The position numbers and the translations under genes were made by a program. 64,000 bases of DNA. Origin: Oscheius tipulae. Lineage: Eukaryota > Nematoda > Chromadorea > Rhabditida > Rhabditidae. Positions within the stretch are counted from its first letter, which is position 1, and each line of letters starts with the position of its first letter. Below the pieces are notes generated by a model. It made no database searches. It saw only the letters and a program-made list of their open reading frames with translations, and had not been told where the DNA came from. The stretch spans positions 2,046,001 to 2,110,000 of the forward strand of contig JASJZH010000004.1 of NCBI GenBank assembly GCA_037178975.1, given 5' to 3'. Positions 25,711 to 35,135 of this stretch are shown in pieces.

Positions 25711-25993
25711 TTTCCAAAGATTGCCTAAATTACATTCCAAAAAACGTATGATTTCTTCCCCCCCGCTTCCCTTTTTCAGTTTTCTTTCCTGTTCCTAATT
25801 GTTTTTCACCTCTTCCCTCCTCTCTTTTCGTATTTTTCGGTTCAAAACTATGTGCCAGGCCGTAATCTAAGCATCTTGACTTTTGGATATTTACGTGGGG
25901 GAAAAGAGCTGTAAACAGAGGTCTCGAACTTTGATTCTCGAAGCCAAGGAAAAGTTCTCACAGCATCACAATATAAGCCAAAAGAGGAAGGAG

Positions 25994-26039
25994 AACAGAG
26001 AAACGCGAAGGCCTTGCAATATATACTAACTGTGAAACA
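25994..26039 (-). promoter_or_regulatory. Bipartite piRNA-type promoter unit
   Basis: Minus-strand TGTTTCA at 26039-26033, 9-nt spacer, then TATATTG. TGTT (YRNT) has its T at 25994, 39 nt after the motif. Confidence 0.55.
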
Positions 26040-27194
26040 TTTTCTGTGTTTAGGATAAGAACAAGAAAACGAAGAAGTACCGTTTAGAAGCTTTACAGAA
26101 GAATCGCAGAAGAGGTACCTTAGAAGCTCTTTTCAGAAGGATCGACATTAGAGTGAGAGACTAATGTCCTTATTCGAATTCAGACTGAGAAGGAAACAGA
26201 ATCGTGAGAAGGTGCTTTACAGCAAATTGAAACATTTTTAGTTTTTATAAGTTCGTTTCAACGGACCGCTGGACACTACTGCCGTTCGATTCAGTACACT
26301 ACTGAAACACATATGTTTTCCTGACAGACTCTCACATTTATAGGCGAAAAAGTAGTGGTACTACACGGAAACTAAATAGTTAGAACGAAACTAAGGCTTG
26401 AATTGGAGCAAAAGGAACACTGCTCTCTGCTCCTCCTCTTTCTTCTCCTCGTCCCTTCGCCTGGAAAAACAAATCGCTCGTTCTTCTGAAAACAAGCCAA
26501 TTACACTGTTGACCTCTCTGAAGGTCCGCAGAACGCGGAATCTTAGGAATTCACCTCTCTTTAGCGAGTTAGACGCGAAGAGGGAGAGAGAATGAGGGTA
26601 TTTTGGGATCGAAGAGTTCTGGGAATGCCCTTTGTCAGTGTGATGCCGAGGTAAGCCGTAAAGTTTTTGGTGAGCTGATTACAGTCAATGGAACAAGTAG
26701 AAAAGTGTGATGCGAGAATATGTACTGTGTGAAACCTAAATAGTTTTAGACACAGGACACACAAAAAGAGTTCCGCTAGTACAGAATCAGTGGCTCCAAA
26801 AGTTAATGAGAAAGATCTGAGCGAAGCTTATGTTTCAAAAAGAACAAGAAGACGCGTTCATCATTGTTTGAAAAACTGCTCTATAGATTTACAAAGAGAC
26901 ATAGCGACAGAGAGACAGAGCATCCGTTCAAAACGTGTTCCTCTATCCACATACAAATTATAAGAACACACTTCGAAACATTTCCCATTCTGTCTTCTCG
27001 TAAGGTTCTACCCGTTCAATTACTACTCTTCTTTGTCCCGATTGACATTTACAATGTCCCAGCTTAGAGAAAGAGAGACAACAAATTTGTTCGCAGAGGC
27101 TGTCCATTGTTTGGAGACCGAGATGACCTTGCGCCAAGGGCATCGCGCCCCCTACGGCTGGGTGTAAGCTTACAAGAAACAAGTCTCAAGAGGG

Positions 27195-27202
27195 GTATAA
27201 AA
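27195..27202 (+). promoter_or_regulatory. TATA box of the Pro/Gln-rich secreted protein gene
   Basis: TATAAAAG lies about 30 bp upstream of the likely transcription start and about 40 bp before the ATG at 27234. No TGTTTCA precedes it, so it is a conventional Pol II TATA box, common in nematode genes for abundant structural proteins. Confidence 0.7.
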
Positions 27203-27233
27203 GGACGACCCTTCGAGGTGGTAGACAGCAAGC

Positions 27234-28727
27234 ATGCGCTCAGCAGTCTTCTGTTCTCTTCTGGCCGTCGCCTTCTGGTAGCTTTTCTGAATCACAGAAA
27301 TCATTTATGTTTCAGCCACAACTCCGGTGGATTCGGCGGTGGCGGTGGGTACGCAGTTGCTCCTCCTCCCTCGTATGGACCCGGGCCATCAGCTGGTGCG
27401 TTGTCTTACCTTTCTTTGGGTTCTTTCCTTATCCAAAGTGGATATTTTGCTCAAAACTAGCTATATTTTCGATTGGCGGAAATCTCTACAAGAAAAAGTT
27501 TTTTGTTATAGGATAACAGAGTAAGAGATGAAAATTTTACAATGTGTAACAGTTCTCTTCTGGAAACAACAAAAATCAAAGTATTGAAGTCTAAACCGTC
27601 TAGGCTAGACAATTTGAAACACAAAAGTACGCATTCTCAGACTTGTAATGTTTTAGTATGTTTCAACGAGCTGGTAAAACAGAAATTCTAGTAGAATAGT
27701 CAGCAGTTGAGAATTTTTTTGTACATGCCAAACTAACAAGTCTCTTTTCAGGCGGCTATGCACAGGCTCCTCAAGCCCAGTTCGCTCCTCCTCCTCCTCC
27801 CCCGGCCCCCGTAGCCCCCGCTGCCTTCGGACCACCCGCTCCTTCTGGAGGATATGCACAGCCTCAGCAGCCCCAGTATCAGCCTCAGGCTCCTCCTCCT
27901 CCTCCGCCTCAATACCAGCCCCAGGCTTCTCCTCCTCAGCCTAGCTACCAGCCTCAGCCTCAGGCTCCTCCTCCCCCGCCTCCTCCCCAGCAGTTCCAGC
28001 CTCCTCCACCTCCCCCTCCTCCCCAGGCTCCTCAGGGCTACGCTCAGCGTCCTCAGGCCCCTCCTCCTCCTCAGCCTCAGCCTCAATACCAGCCTCAGGC
28101 TCCTCCTCCTCAGCCTAGCTACCAGCCTCAGCCTCAGGCTCCTCCTCCCCCGCCTCCTCCCCAGCCTCAGGCTCCTCAGGGATATGCCCAGGGACCTCCC
28201 CAGCAGTTCCAGGCTCCTCCACCTCCTCCGGCTCCTCAGGGATACGCCCAGCGTCCTCAAGCTCCTCCTCCTAGCTACCAGCCCCAGGCTCCTCCCCCTC
28301 CTCCTCCTCCTGCTCAGCCTCAGTACCAGCCTCAGCCTCAGCCCCAGGCTCCTCCTCCTCCTCCCCCTCCTCAGCCTCAGGCCCCTCAAGGGTACGCTCA
28401 GGGACCTCCCCAGCAGTTCCAACCCCAGGCTCCTCCTCCCCCTCAGCCTAGCTACCAGCCTCAGGCTCCTCAGGGATACGCTCAACGTCCTCAGGCCCCT
28501 CCTCCTCCTCCTCCCCCGGCTCCGGTCCAGCCTGCTCCTTACAGTCCTCCTCAACCTCAGGGATACCAGCAGCCTCAGGCTCCTCCTCCTCCTCCTCAGG
28601 CCCCCGCTGGTAAGAAATGAGAGAGGCTGACTGTAAAATGAGAATTTTAGGCGGCAACTACGCTTCGGCCCCCACTCCATACAGAAGATACCAGAAGTTC
28701 CATCTTCTTCGTGCCTCTCGTGCCTAA
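27234..28727 (+). CDS. Secreted proline/glutamine-rich low-complexity protein
   Basis: Predicted 352-aa secreted structural protein. Exons: 27234-27277, 27316-27395, 27752-28609, 28651-28727; phases close exactly. A signal peptide (MRSAVFCSLLAVAFC) leads into a Gly-rich patch (GGFGGGGGY). About 280 residues of repeats follow, built from PQYQPQAPPPPP, QPSYQPQPQAP and APQGYAQ(R/G)P units. The C-terminal tail is basic and Tyr-rich (PTPYRRYQKFHLL). Tyr spaced in a Pro/Gln matrix recalls cuticle, eggshell or adhesive proteins that become cross-linked through tyrosine; that role is inferred. A close TATA box fits strong regulated expression. An AATAAA at about 28816 may be the poly(A) signal. Other frames are also long and open here, but only because the CCT-rich repeat lacks stops. 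Confidence 0.85.
27659..27681 (+). promoter_or_regulatory. Bipartite Ruby-type motif unit
   Basis: TGTTTCA at 27659-27665, 9-nt spacer, TAAAACA at 27675-27681. It is in the second intron of the Pro-rich gene. Confidence 0.45.
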
Positions 28728-29572
28728 GATCTCCCTGCCTCGTTCAGCAACAACATCCAACTTTGAAAGTTTCAAACTTTTCGACGAATCTGGTCTCTCT
28801 TTTGTAAATAGCACGAATAAAGTGTTGTTCCTATGTCTTTTTCTAATGATCTCCCTGGACACACGAATGTTTCAAGTAATCTTTTTCCGCCGTATCAACG
28901 AAACATGAAACTTCCATAGACACTGGAAGATCGAAAATTTTTGAAAGAGAGTGTATAACCAGAAAGCTAATCTTTAAGTTGCTAGCATTTGGTGCCGAAC
29001 TAGAAAAACAATTGTTTCGCTGGGGGAGAGCTTCAGAAAGACGTTCGGTCATCCGTTTCAAAATCTGGTTTCCAATTGAGCGTTCGAACATGTTTCAAAA
29101 AATTTACATAGCGAGAACCTTCCTTCTTGTAACGTTCGATGCTCTCTAGCGAATTGAATGCCGTATATCTTCCATGGCCAAGAAAACTTGGACATCCTAA
29201 CCTGGCTTTCTGAAATAAACTTCCGGCAACTACGAATAGTAATAGGGCGATGTCACATCTAGGAATTCAATCAAGAAGGATTAGAAGAATTATAATGCCC
29301 TCTTAAGCTTACAGAGGGCTATTCTCATACAGACTTCTTGCTTTAAAGTGCGCATCAAAACATTATACCAACTTGAACATGATTAGTTGGGTATATGCGG
29401 GTTCCTAATGTCCCTTGAGGGTAGTCCATGGTCTGATCAGCAGTGCGTGTGGAACTTATCACACCCCCACCTCCCTCTGTCATGTCACTAATTTGTAGTC
29501 AGACCTTGAAACCTGTTCCCAGGTCTTGTGGCCACGCGCCATTGCCGCACTTTCTGCAAATGTCCTAAACTG
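28728..29572. other. Intergenic between the Pro-rich gene and the second Cys-loop gene
   Basis: No gene is seen. Ruby-type motifs occur at 28868-28874 and 29091-29097 (+). The rest is unassigned. Confidence 0.45.
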
Positions 29573-32500
29573 ATGTTCCTTCTGGGCTATTTCCTGCTAT
29601 TCTCGACCGTTTCCACAGACAGAGTACGGTTCTTTCTTTGCCATCTTTCAACATTTTTAGTTCGAAAAAGGTTGGTTCTCTTTCAACTACTGGGCAGTCA
29701 ATGAGGAAAGACATGTGATCTACACGAAAAAAGATGACAGTCTTCAAGAAATTGGTCCGGAAACTGCTATAAAACCCCCGGAAAAGAACAAAAATGTGGA
29801 GAAAAGTGTCAAAAAAGAGTTCAAGGTCCGCGAGATCGCAACTCTGGATGAGACGGGACGAGTTGGACCGAACTTTGAGGTCAAAAGAACATACGGTGAG
29901 TAGTTTTTTGCCTTGAGAATGGGTCAAAAGTTTCAGAAGAACACGATTTCGATCAGGAACCGAGAGTCCAAATTGAGGTGAACGAAGTCAACACCATGGA
30001 CACGAATCTCTTCGAGCAGGAGGTAGTTTTTCATTTTCTTTCGCCTGATACTGAGTGCTTCCTTAGGAGAAATCTGCTATACTTGAGTGTTTGTTGAAAC
30101 AAAAAAAGTGAACATTTCACTTGAATCTGGTAGTGCTCCTATTGATTGGAAGCGGGTTGGCGCAATGGCAGGAGGCGCCAGCTTTAATTAAAGGGACCCA
30201 AGTTCAACCGTGTCAGAGCTGAGAGAGAATCACGGGAACGATCAAGCCTCTGACTCTAAACACCGTGTATTGAAATAAAACCAAACTATCGTTCAGACAA
30301 AGTGGCCAGAAAACCAACATTTGTAAATCCTGTATGATATGATCGTTCAGCAATCTGCTCCGGAAGAAGCTAGTAAGTAGCTGAACGAGGGCACTAGTTA
30401 TACTTTCATTAAATCAAATGTCGAGAAAAAGTACTTTGCACATGTTCATTCTGGAAAAGGAAAATACGAAACCAACATCTGGCACATCATTACTGAACTT
30501 TACAGAGCTGGTGAAACAAAATTTTTTCATGCCCTTGTCCGGAAACTACTCCAAACTTGACGACACTTTTTTTTTCACAGTAACACGCGGATTGATAAAC
30601 ACAGCGGCCTTGCTCAGTCAATGTTGTGTACCAGCGAAACACGAAACTTTCAAACTCCCTCAAAAATGTTATAGTTATGAGGATCAAAGAAATCCTTTTC
30701 CAGGTTCTCCCAATAGTTATCGACGAGTCCCGATCTCCTGAAGTTCGAGCCCAGCTTTCTAATCTCAGCCTTCTACAGGAGCCAGATGGTGAAAAGCACA
30801 GGTATCCCATCTTCTTGTCCGAAGTACCTTCACTGTTTTCAGAGATCTGGGAAGTAGTTTCGTTCTGCCTATTATGAACAAGACCAACTACGATAACAAT
30901 ACGGTACCGGTGGCTTTTACAGGTAACAGTGACTCTTAGGAACGCGTGTGGAACTTTGATGTCTCACCTTCGATAATTGCAAGTTTTCTCAATATTTCTT
31001 TGTTATCTTGAAACATATGATATCCTCATTGTACTGCTCAAAGTGTTTTGTTTCATTTTGAGATTAAAATGACTTCCTACACCTACAATTAGATCAATTG
31101 GAATCCATCTCTTTTGAAATTTTCAATTTTGTATTCAAGGATACCTCCGTGTGCTTCCCACTTGGTGGTCAAAATATTATTTCCCGAAAGCGAATATCAG
31201 TTTGAATCTTGATTGCTTTATCATTAAGCTGAAACATGAGAGAAGGCGTGCCTTTATAGAGCGCAGATTTTACATGTTTCACATCGAGTTAAATGGTGTT
31301 TTTCTCTCTCTCTCTCTCTCTCTCTGTCGAAAATAGCATCATGCTCGTGGGTCTAAATTTCTTGTGCAGGTCCATCTATTCTTGTCTAACTATAAAAGTT
31401 AATATAAGCTTCACTTATTATTACTGCAGAATTCAAGCCTTTTAATTCTTTCGTTTCGTACTCTAAAGTGACCACTACGAGGCAACAGACTGTCACCGTA
31501 CGGTAAAGTTCTAAAAACGGTTCCATATTTAAGTCTGGTGAAGCACCTAAATACCTCTCTACCGGGCACCCCAGGTCTCATGTCAGCTTCCGCTAAAAAC
31601 TTGTTCTTACTGCTAGAAAACAGAACTTTTGCCAATGATGTCTACAAGTCTACGAACAAGTGGGTCCCTAAGCTGTTTCCTTTAAAGAACTGTTGAAACA
31701 TAAAAAAAATGTTTACGCTCCATTTTGTAATAGTTTTTCTTGATTTTCTTAGAGTTCTAAGGGGCCACTGTCGATGGAATTGATGCACTCAATCGACACC
31801 CAGAAAATCCTATTTTTTCACTGTGCTGTCTAAGTACTTTTTCGTTTCTCCGCTGATTCAATAGGGGCAAGAGTTGGATATTAATGCTGAATTATTTCTG
31901 CTGGCAAAAATTATCGGAGAACTATTGATACTCTAGACGTACTCTTAACCTGTTTGCTGAAAGACAACAGTATCTGGAATACTTTTCAAAAAGTTTTTGT
32001 TTCACCCCTCTTCTCAACAGGAGTACTTGTCAATTGGAATGCTCGACGTGGGTTACAGGTTCTCATGAGAAAAACATTACCTTTGTTCCGCAAAAGTACC
32101 AAAATGTGTGGAACTTTAGCGTATTCTTATCAAATTTCCATCCGTGGATGACTTTGTTTCACCCTTTGGTCAAAAACCCACCATTTGGAAATCGGTACTC
32201 GAACGTTTGACACTGTTGCGTACAAATTAGTAACGGATCTCAATGTTCAGACATTCCCGTCCATGTGGCTGTCCAGCTCAACATTCTTCACCTGGCCAAT
32301 TTTGACAGTGACCTCATGGAATACTCTATCGATGTTGAGATGAAACTGACCTGGTTCGATCTCCGCCTGGCCAACAGCTACTCTCAGCCGATCAGAATCA
32401 GGGAACTTCCTCTGTTGCAAAGAATCTGGAGACCGGATCCCTACATTGTCAACTCCAAACATTCGCATTTTCATAAGGTAAGAAGTCTTTTCTAGAAGTC

Positions 32501-34427
32501 ATCACTGTACAATATTTTTGAGGATATACAAGTATCCGTAGAAACAAAAAGGAATTGAAAAGTTGGGTAATGTAATCCCTGTTCATAAGACCACAGTTAA
32601 TCAATGTTTTACTTCGACTTTGGGTATTGGGTCCAAGATAGAAAATGAATGTTTCGCGCCTATACCAAGAAGGGTAGGTCGTTAATATCATGCTTAGTCA
32701 GTTCTTCATAGATCTTATAAAAATTTGAGCTAAAGAAACAAAGAACTGTGCTAGGAAACTCTTTTGTTTCAAAACCTGATCTCGTACAAAATATAATTAT
32801 CGGGCACTTCCTTCTTGCTTGTGTAGATTCCAGTTTACAAGTTTTCACTCAAAATCCACGGCGGTTTCAAAGTTACCTTTTGTTTCATGGTTTGAGTTTA
32901 TTCAAGCATCGAAACTACTGAACCTTATTATCCTTGCAATGAGAGCACATAAATTCTGTCTAACTTTTTCCAGGTCTCCTTTCCCAACTTTCGGATGCGT
33001 ATCTTCCCGAATGGTCTGGTCACTTATACTATGAGGTACTTTCTACTGTCTCCCAGCAAAAAATGTTTTAGAATTACGTCGGTCTGCAACTGTTTCATGT
33101 TCTTCTGTCTCTATCCACACGACAAGCAGACCTGTGACATGATGCTCAGTTCGAGTGAGTACAATCGAGACAATAACACATGCGGACGAATCAGAACATT
33201 GAGAAATAACTCCGAGCCGTGTTACCTAGACAAGTTGAAACACAAAATTTTCAGCTTACAATTGGGTCTGAGAAAAAGACGTTGAGAGCTGTTAGTCTTA
33301 AGTAAAACATATGTTTTTAGCGTGACCTTCCAGTTTATAGTTTTTATTTAATGACTTGATATGCTTTTCCTCACTTCTCCAAAAATCCTGATCATTTTCA
33401 GTCGCCTACCCCGAATCCTTCGTCCGCTTCCATTGGCACAAGAAACCCATCCGCTTCGAGAGACCCGTAGCCTTGCCGGAGCTCCAGATCCGAAGTCTTC
33501 ACACAGAAGAATGCGGTCCAATCGAGGGAAAATTGAGTATGTTTCACTATTTTTCCGTCAAAAACCGTATTCAGTCCGTTCCTCCTGCCTACGTCTAGTT
33601 TTCGAGCTCGAGAGGGATGGGGCCAGATTCGTGGTCGAAAAGTATGTACCCAGTACCTTAGCAATGATGTTCGCCTGGGTAGCACCATATGTACCGTACA
33701 ATTATGAGGATGTGAGGATTGTCACCCCGATTACGGTATGTTGCCCTTAGTTTAGGAGGGACATGGGAAAAAATGTTTCAAGGATGGGATAAAATTCGGA
33801 AAAAGAAAACGAAAAAGGACTAGGCAACGAGCAGCATATTTCCCATTCCTCCCTGAAATTGTTCGCTATTACAGTATTCCGTTTTTAAACGGATGCTGAA
33901 ACTGAAATGTTCCTCTCTGAAAACCCGAAAACTATGTTGTGAAGTTAGGAAAATCTATGTGAAGTTTACTAGATTATACCATGTATCAAAGAAGTGTAGT
34001 GCTAGAAAATGATACAGCTAACCGATTTACAATAAACTCCCATTTGCAGGTTTTGCTCACCCTCGTCCAGATGGAAAAGGGAGAGAACGAGCTCCGTACT
34101 AGTTATCTGACTTCCCTCGATGTCTGGTTTGCCGCGATGAAATGTTTCACCGTCCTGTCCCTGGTCGAAAGTCTCATCGTCTTAGCCCTGATTAAGCGGA
34201 GTCGAGCCATGGAGAAGAACTCGGCCAAAGCCGCTAACGAGCTCGAGCGACAGCAATTTCGACGCAGTGCCAAGAGGCTGAATTGGCTCTATCACCAGCT
34301 GGATGCCGTCTGTCGCCTACTGTCACCAATTGTCTTTGTGGGATTCTTTGCCTACTACTGTCTGTTCGTGGTGCAAGGAGACGAGGGAAGTTGCACGACG
34401 AGGAAGGAAATGATGAGGAGGAGATAG
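29573..34427 (+). CDS. Cys-loop ligand-gated channel subunit, GABA/glutamate-receptor-like, with atypical pore
   Basis: Predicted 523-aa channel subunit. Exons: 29573-29623, 29661-29895, 29937-30022, 30704-30801, 30843-30922, 32251-32477, 32974-33035, 33072-33154, 33402-33536, 33599-33735, 34050-34427; phases close exactly. The signal peptide is MFLLGYFLLFSTVSTD, followed by a charged, poorly conserved stretch of about 150 aa. The ligand-binding core has MKLTWFDLRL, then IWRPDPYIVNSKHSHFHK, which is the signature of the GABA/GluCl/pH-gated branch. The Cys-loop CFMFFCLYPHDKQTC has 13 residues between the outer cysteines. TM1 is VPSTLAMMFAWVAPYV. TM2 follows EDVRIVTPITVLLTL, without the PAR motif of anion channels. 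TM3 is VWFAAMKCFTVLSLVESL and TM4 is RLLSPIVFVGFFAYYCLFVV. Ligand and ion selectivity cannot be read from the sequence. AATAAA follows the stop at about 34431. Confidence 0.88.
30163..30245 (+). other. tRNA-like / Pol III A-box remnant inside intron 3 of the channel gene
   Basis: TGGCGCAATGGC matches the A-box consensus, and AAGTTCAACC about 35 nt later is a weak B-box. The D-arm can pair (GGCGC with GGCGCC), but I cannot fold a convincing acceptor or anticodon stem. It may be a tRNA-derived SINE fragment or chance. Confidence 0.3.
30474..30518 (-). promoter_or_regulatory. Bipartite piRNA-type promoter unit
   Basis: Minus-strand TGTTTCA at 30518-30512, 9-nt spacer, TAAAGTT, then TGTT (YRNT) with its T at 30474, 38 nt after the motif. 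It is antisense in an intron of the second channel gene. Confidence 0.58.
31300..31326. repeat. (TC)n microsatellite
   Basis: About 12 uninterrupted TC units in an intron of the second channel gene. Confidence 0.9.
31678..31700 (-). promoter_or_regulatory. Bipartite Ruby-type motif unit
   Basis: Minus-strand TGTTTCA at 31700-31694, 9-nt spacer, then TAAAGGA. YRNT signatures end at 35 and 39 nt. It is in the long intron 5 of the second channel gene. Confidence 0.5.
33774..33796 (+). promoter_or_regulatory. Bipartite Ruby-type motif unit
   Basis: TGTTTCA at 33774-33780, 9-nt spacer, TAAAATT at 33790-33796. It is in the last intron of the second channel gene. No T-containing YRNT is evident at 36-39 nt. 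Confidence 0.42.
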
Positions 34428-34460
34428 TGAAATAAAATTTATTTTTCGAAGCTTTGTGTA

Positions 34461-34630
34461 ACTTTGATGTTTCAACGATTCGTGACAGTCATTGCAGACT
34501 TGTGAAACTGTTAAATTCGAAAACAATAATTTTTGCTAAAAGAAGTTAGATTACATAAGTAACACTATGGACTTTATGCCACTATTTATGTTTCAACGAT
34601 TCGTGATAGTCAATGCAAACTAGCGGAAAA
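34461..34630 (+). repeat. Local duplication of a Ruby-motif block
   Basis: ATGTTTCAACGATTCGTGA begins at 34467 and again, as ATGTTTCAACGATTCGTGA, at 34588. Similarity continues for about 40 bp (AGTCA(T/A)TGCA(G/A)ACT). The copies are 121 bp apart. Confidence 0.8.
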
Positions 34631-35029
34631 TCGTTGAACAAACCGAAACTATGTGCCAATGACCGTTGTCTCCATCATCTTCAACTTTGTCAACGGGCGA
34701 TCCCTGAAGAAGTCTGCAAGGGAGCTCAACAAAAGGATAGAACGGTGAGTTTGCGTTTCTGTCTTCACTTTTTAATCCTGAGTTTAGTAAGAGAACCAAA
34801 CAGAGGGAGCTCATAATCATGGAGAGATTTCTTGACGAGGTCGAACAGCTTATCATGTCCAGTCGAAATTTACCCATTTTCTGTCGCTTTTCAGTCTAAA
34901 AATCCCTTTTCTGATGTCACGCCTCCGTAACGTAAAGGTCAACGTCGCAAGACCCCGTAGGAGCTTGACTCACAGAGCTCTCCAAAGATCTCTGCCGTTG
35001 ATTCGGATAGAAACTTTACTTTTCGTAGG

Positions 35030-35107
35030 CTCGTGAGTGAGAGTAAAACAGCAAGCGAACTGTTTGCCATTAGCAAATTGATAAGCGAAATGAGCATGCA
35101 GCGCGGA
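35030..35107. repeat. Dispersed repeat, copy 1
   Basis: It begins GTGAGTGAGAGTAAAACAGC and includes CATTAGCAAATTGATA. A related copy, at 40044-40125, has GAGAGTGAAACAGCAGGCGA and CATTAGCAAACTGATA. A short third piece (GTGAGTGAGAGTGAAACAGC) sits inside the kinase exon at about 40502-40521. Confidence 0.75.
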
Positions 35108-35135
35108 TTATTTTATAACACCTCAATAAAAAATA

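Larger units (their letters stand above)
16552..27190. other. 10.6-kb intergenic region rich in repeats and piRNA-type motifs
   Basis: I find no protein gene with recognisable domains or a chain of consistent exons here. Contents: an orphan end of an inverted-repeat element (16696-16728), a GTTCG-rich stretch (19650-20060), a palindromic GGCCAGG stretch (20735-20890), a complete inverted-repeat element (24051-24484), GAGACAGA-type low-complexity DNA (25180-25330), and about 25 Ruby-type motifs on both strands. The open frames of 60-150 codons are unsupported. One example is 22499-22738 (+), which is open on the opposite strand too. Confidence 0.5.
34428..35135. other. Intergenic with a duplicated piRNA-type unit and a dispersed repeat
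   Basis: No gene is seen. Two copies of a roughly 40-bp block with a Ruby motif lie at 34461-34509 and 34582-34630. A separate repeat at 35030-35107 recurs at 40044-40125. AATAAA in the minus-strand direction was not confirmed for the kinase gene ending at 35136. Confidence 0.5.

Noticed and set aside
27748-28680. Long antisense frame (310 codons) and a shifted plus frame (258 codons) over the Pro-rich gene
   Set aside because: CCT/AGG-rich repeats lack stops in all frames. The Pro/Gln frame has a signal peptide, matching splice phases and a TATA box; the others have none.
30163-30245. tRNA gene call
   Set aside because: The A-box is good but no closed acceptor or anticodon stem can be drawn, so it is listed only as a tRNA-like remnant.
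34136-34146. TGTTTCA in channel exon 11, and similar hits at 9974, 33090, 38686 and 43286
   Set aside because: They lie in coding sequence under protein constraint, so they were left out of the motif count.
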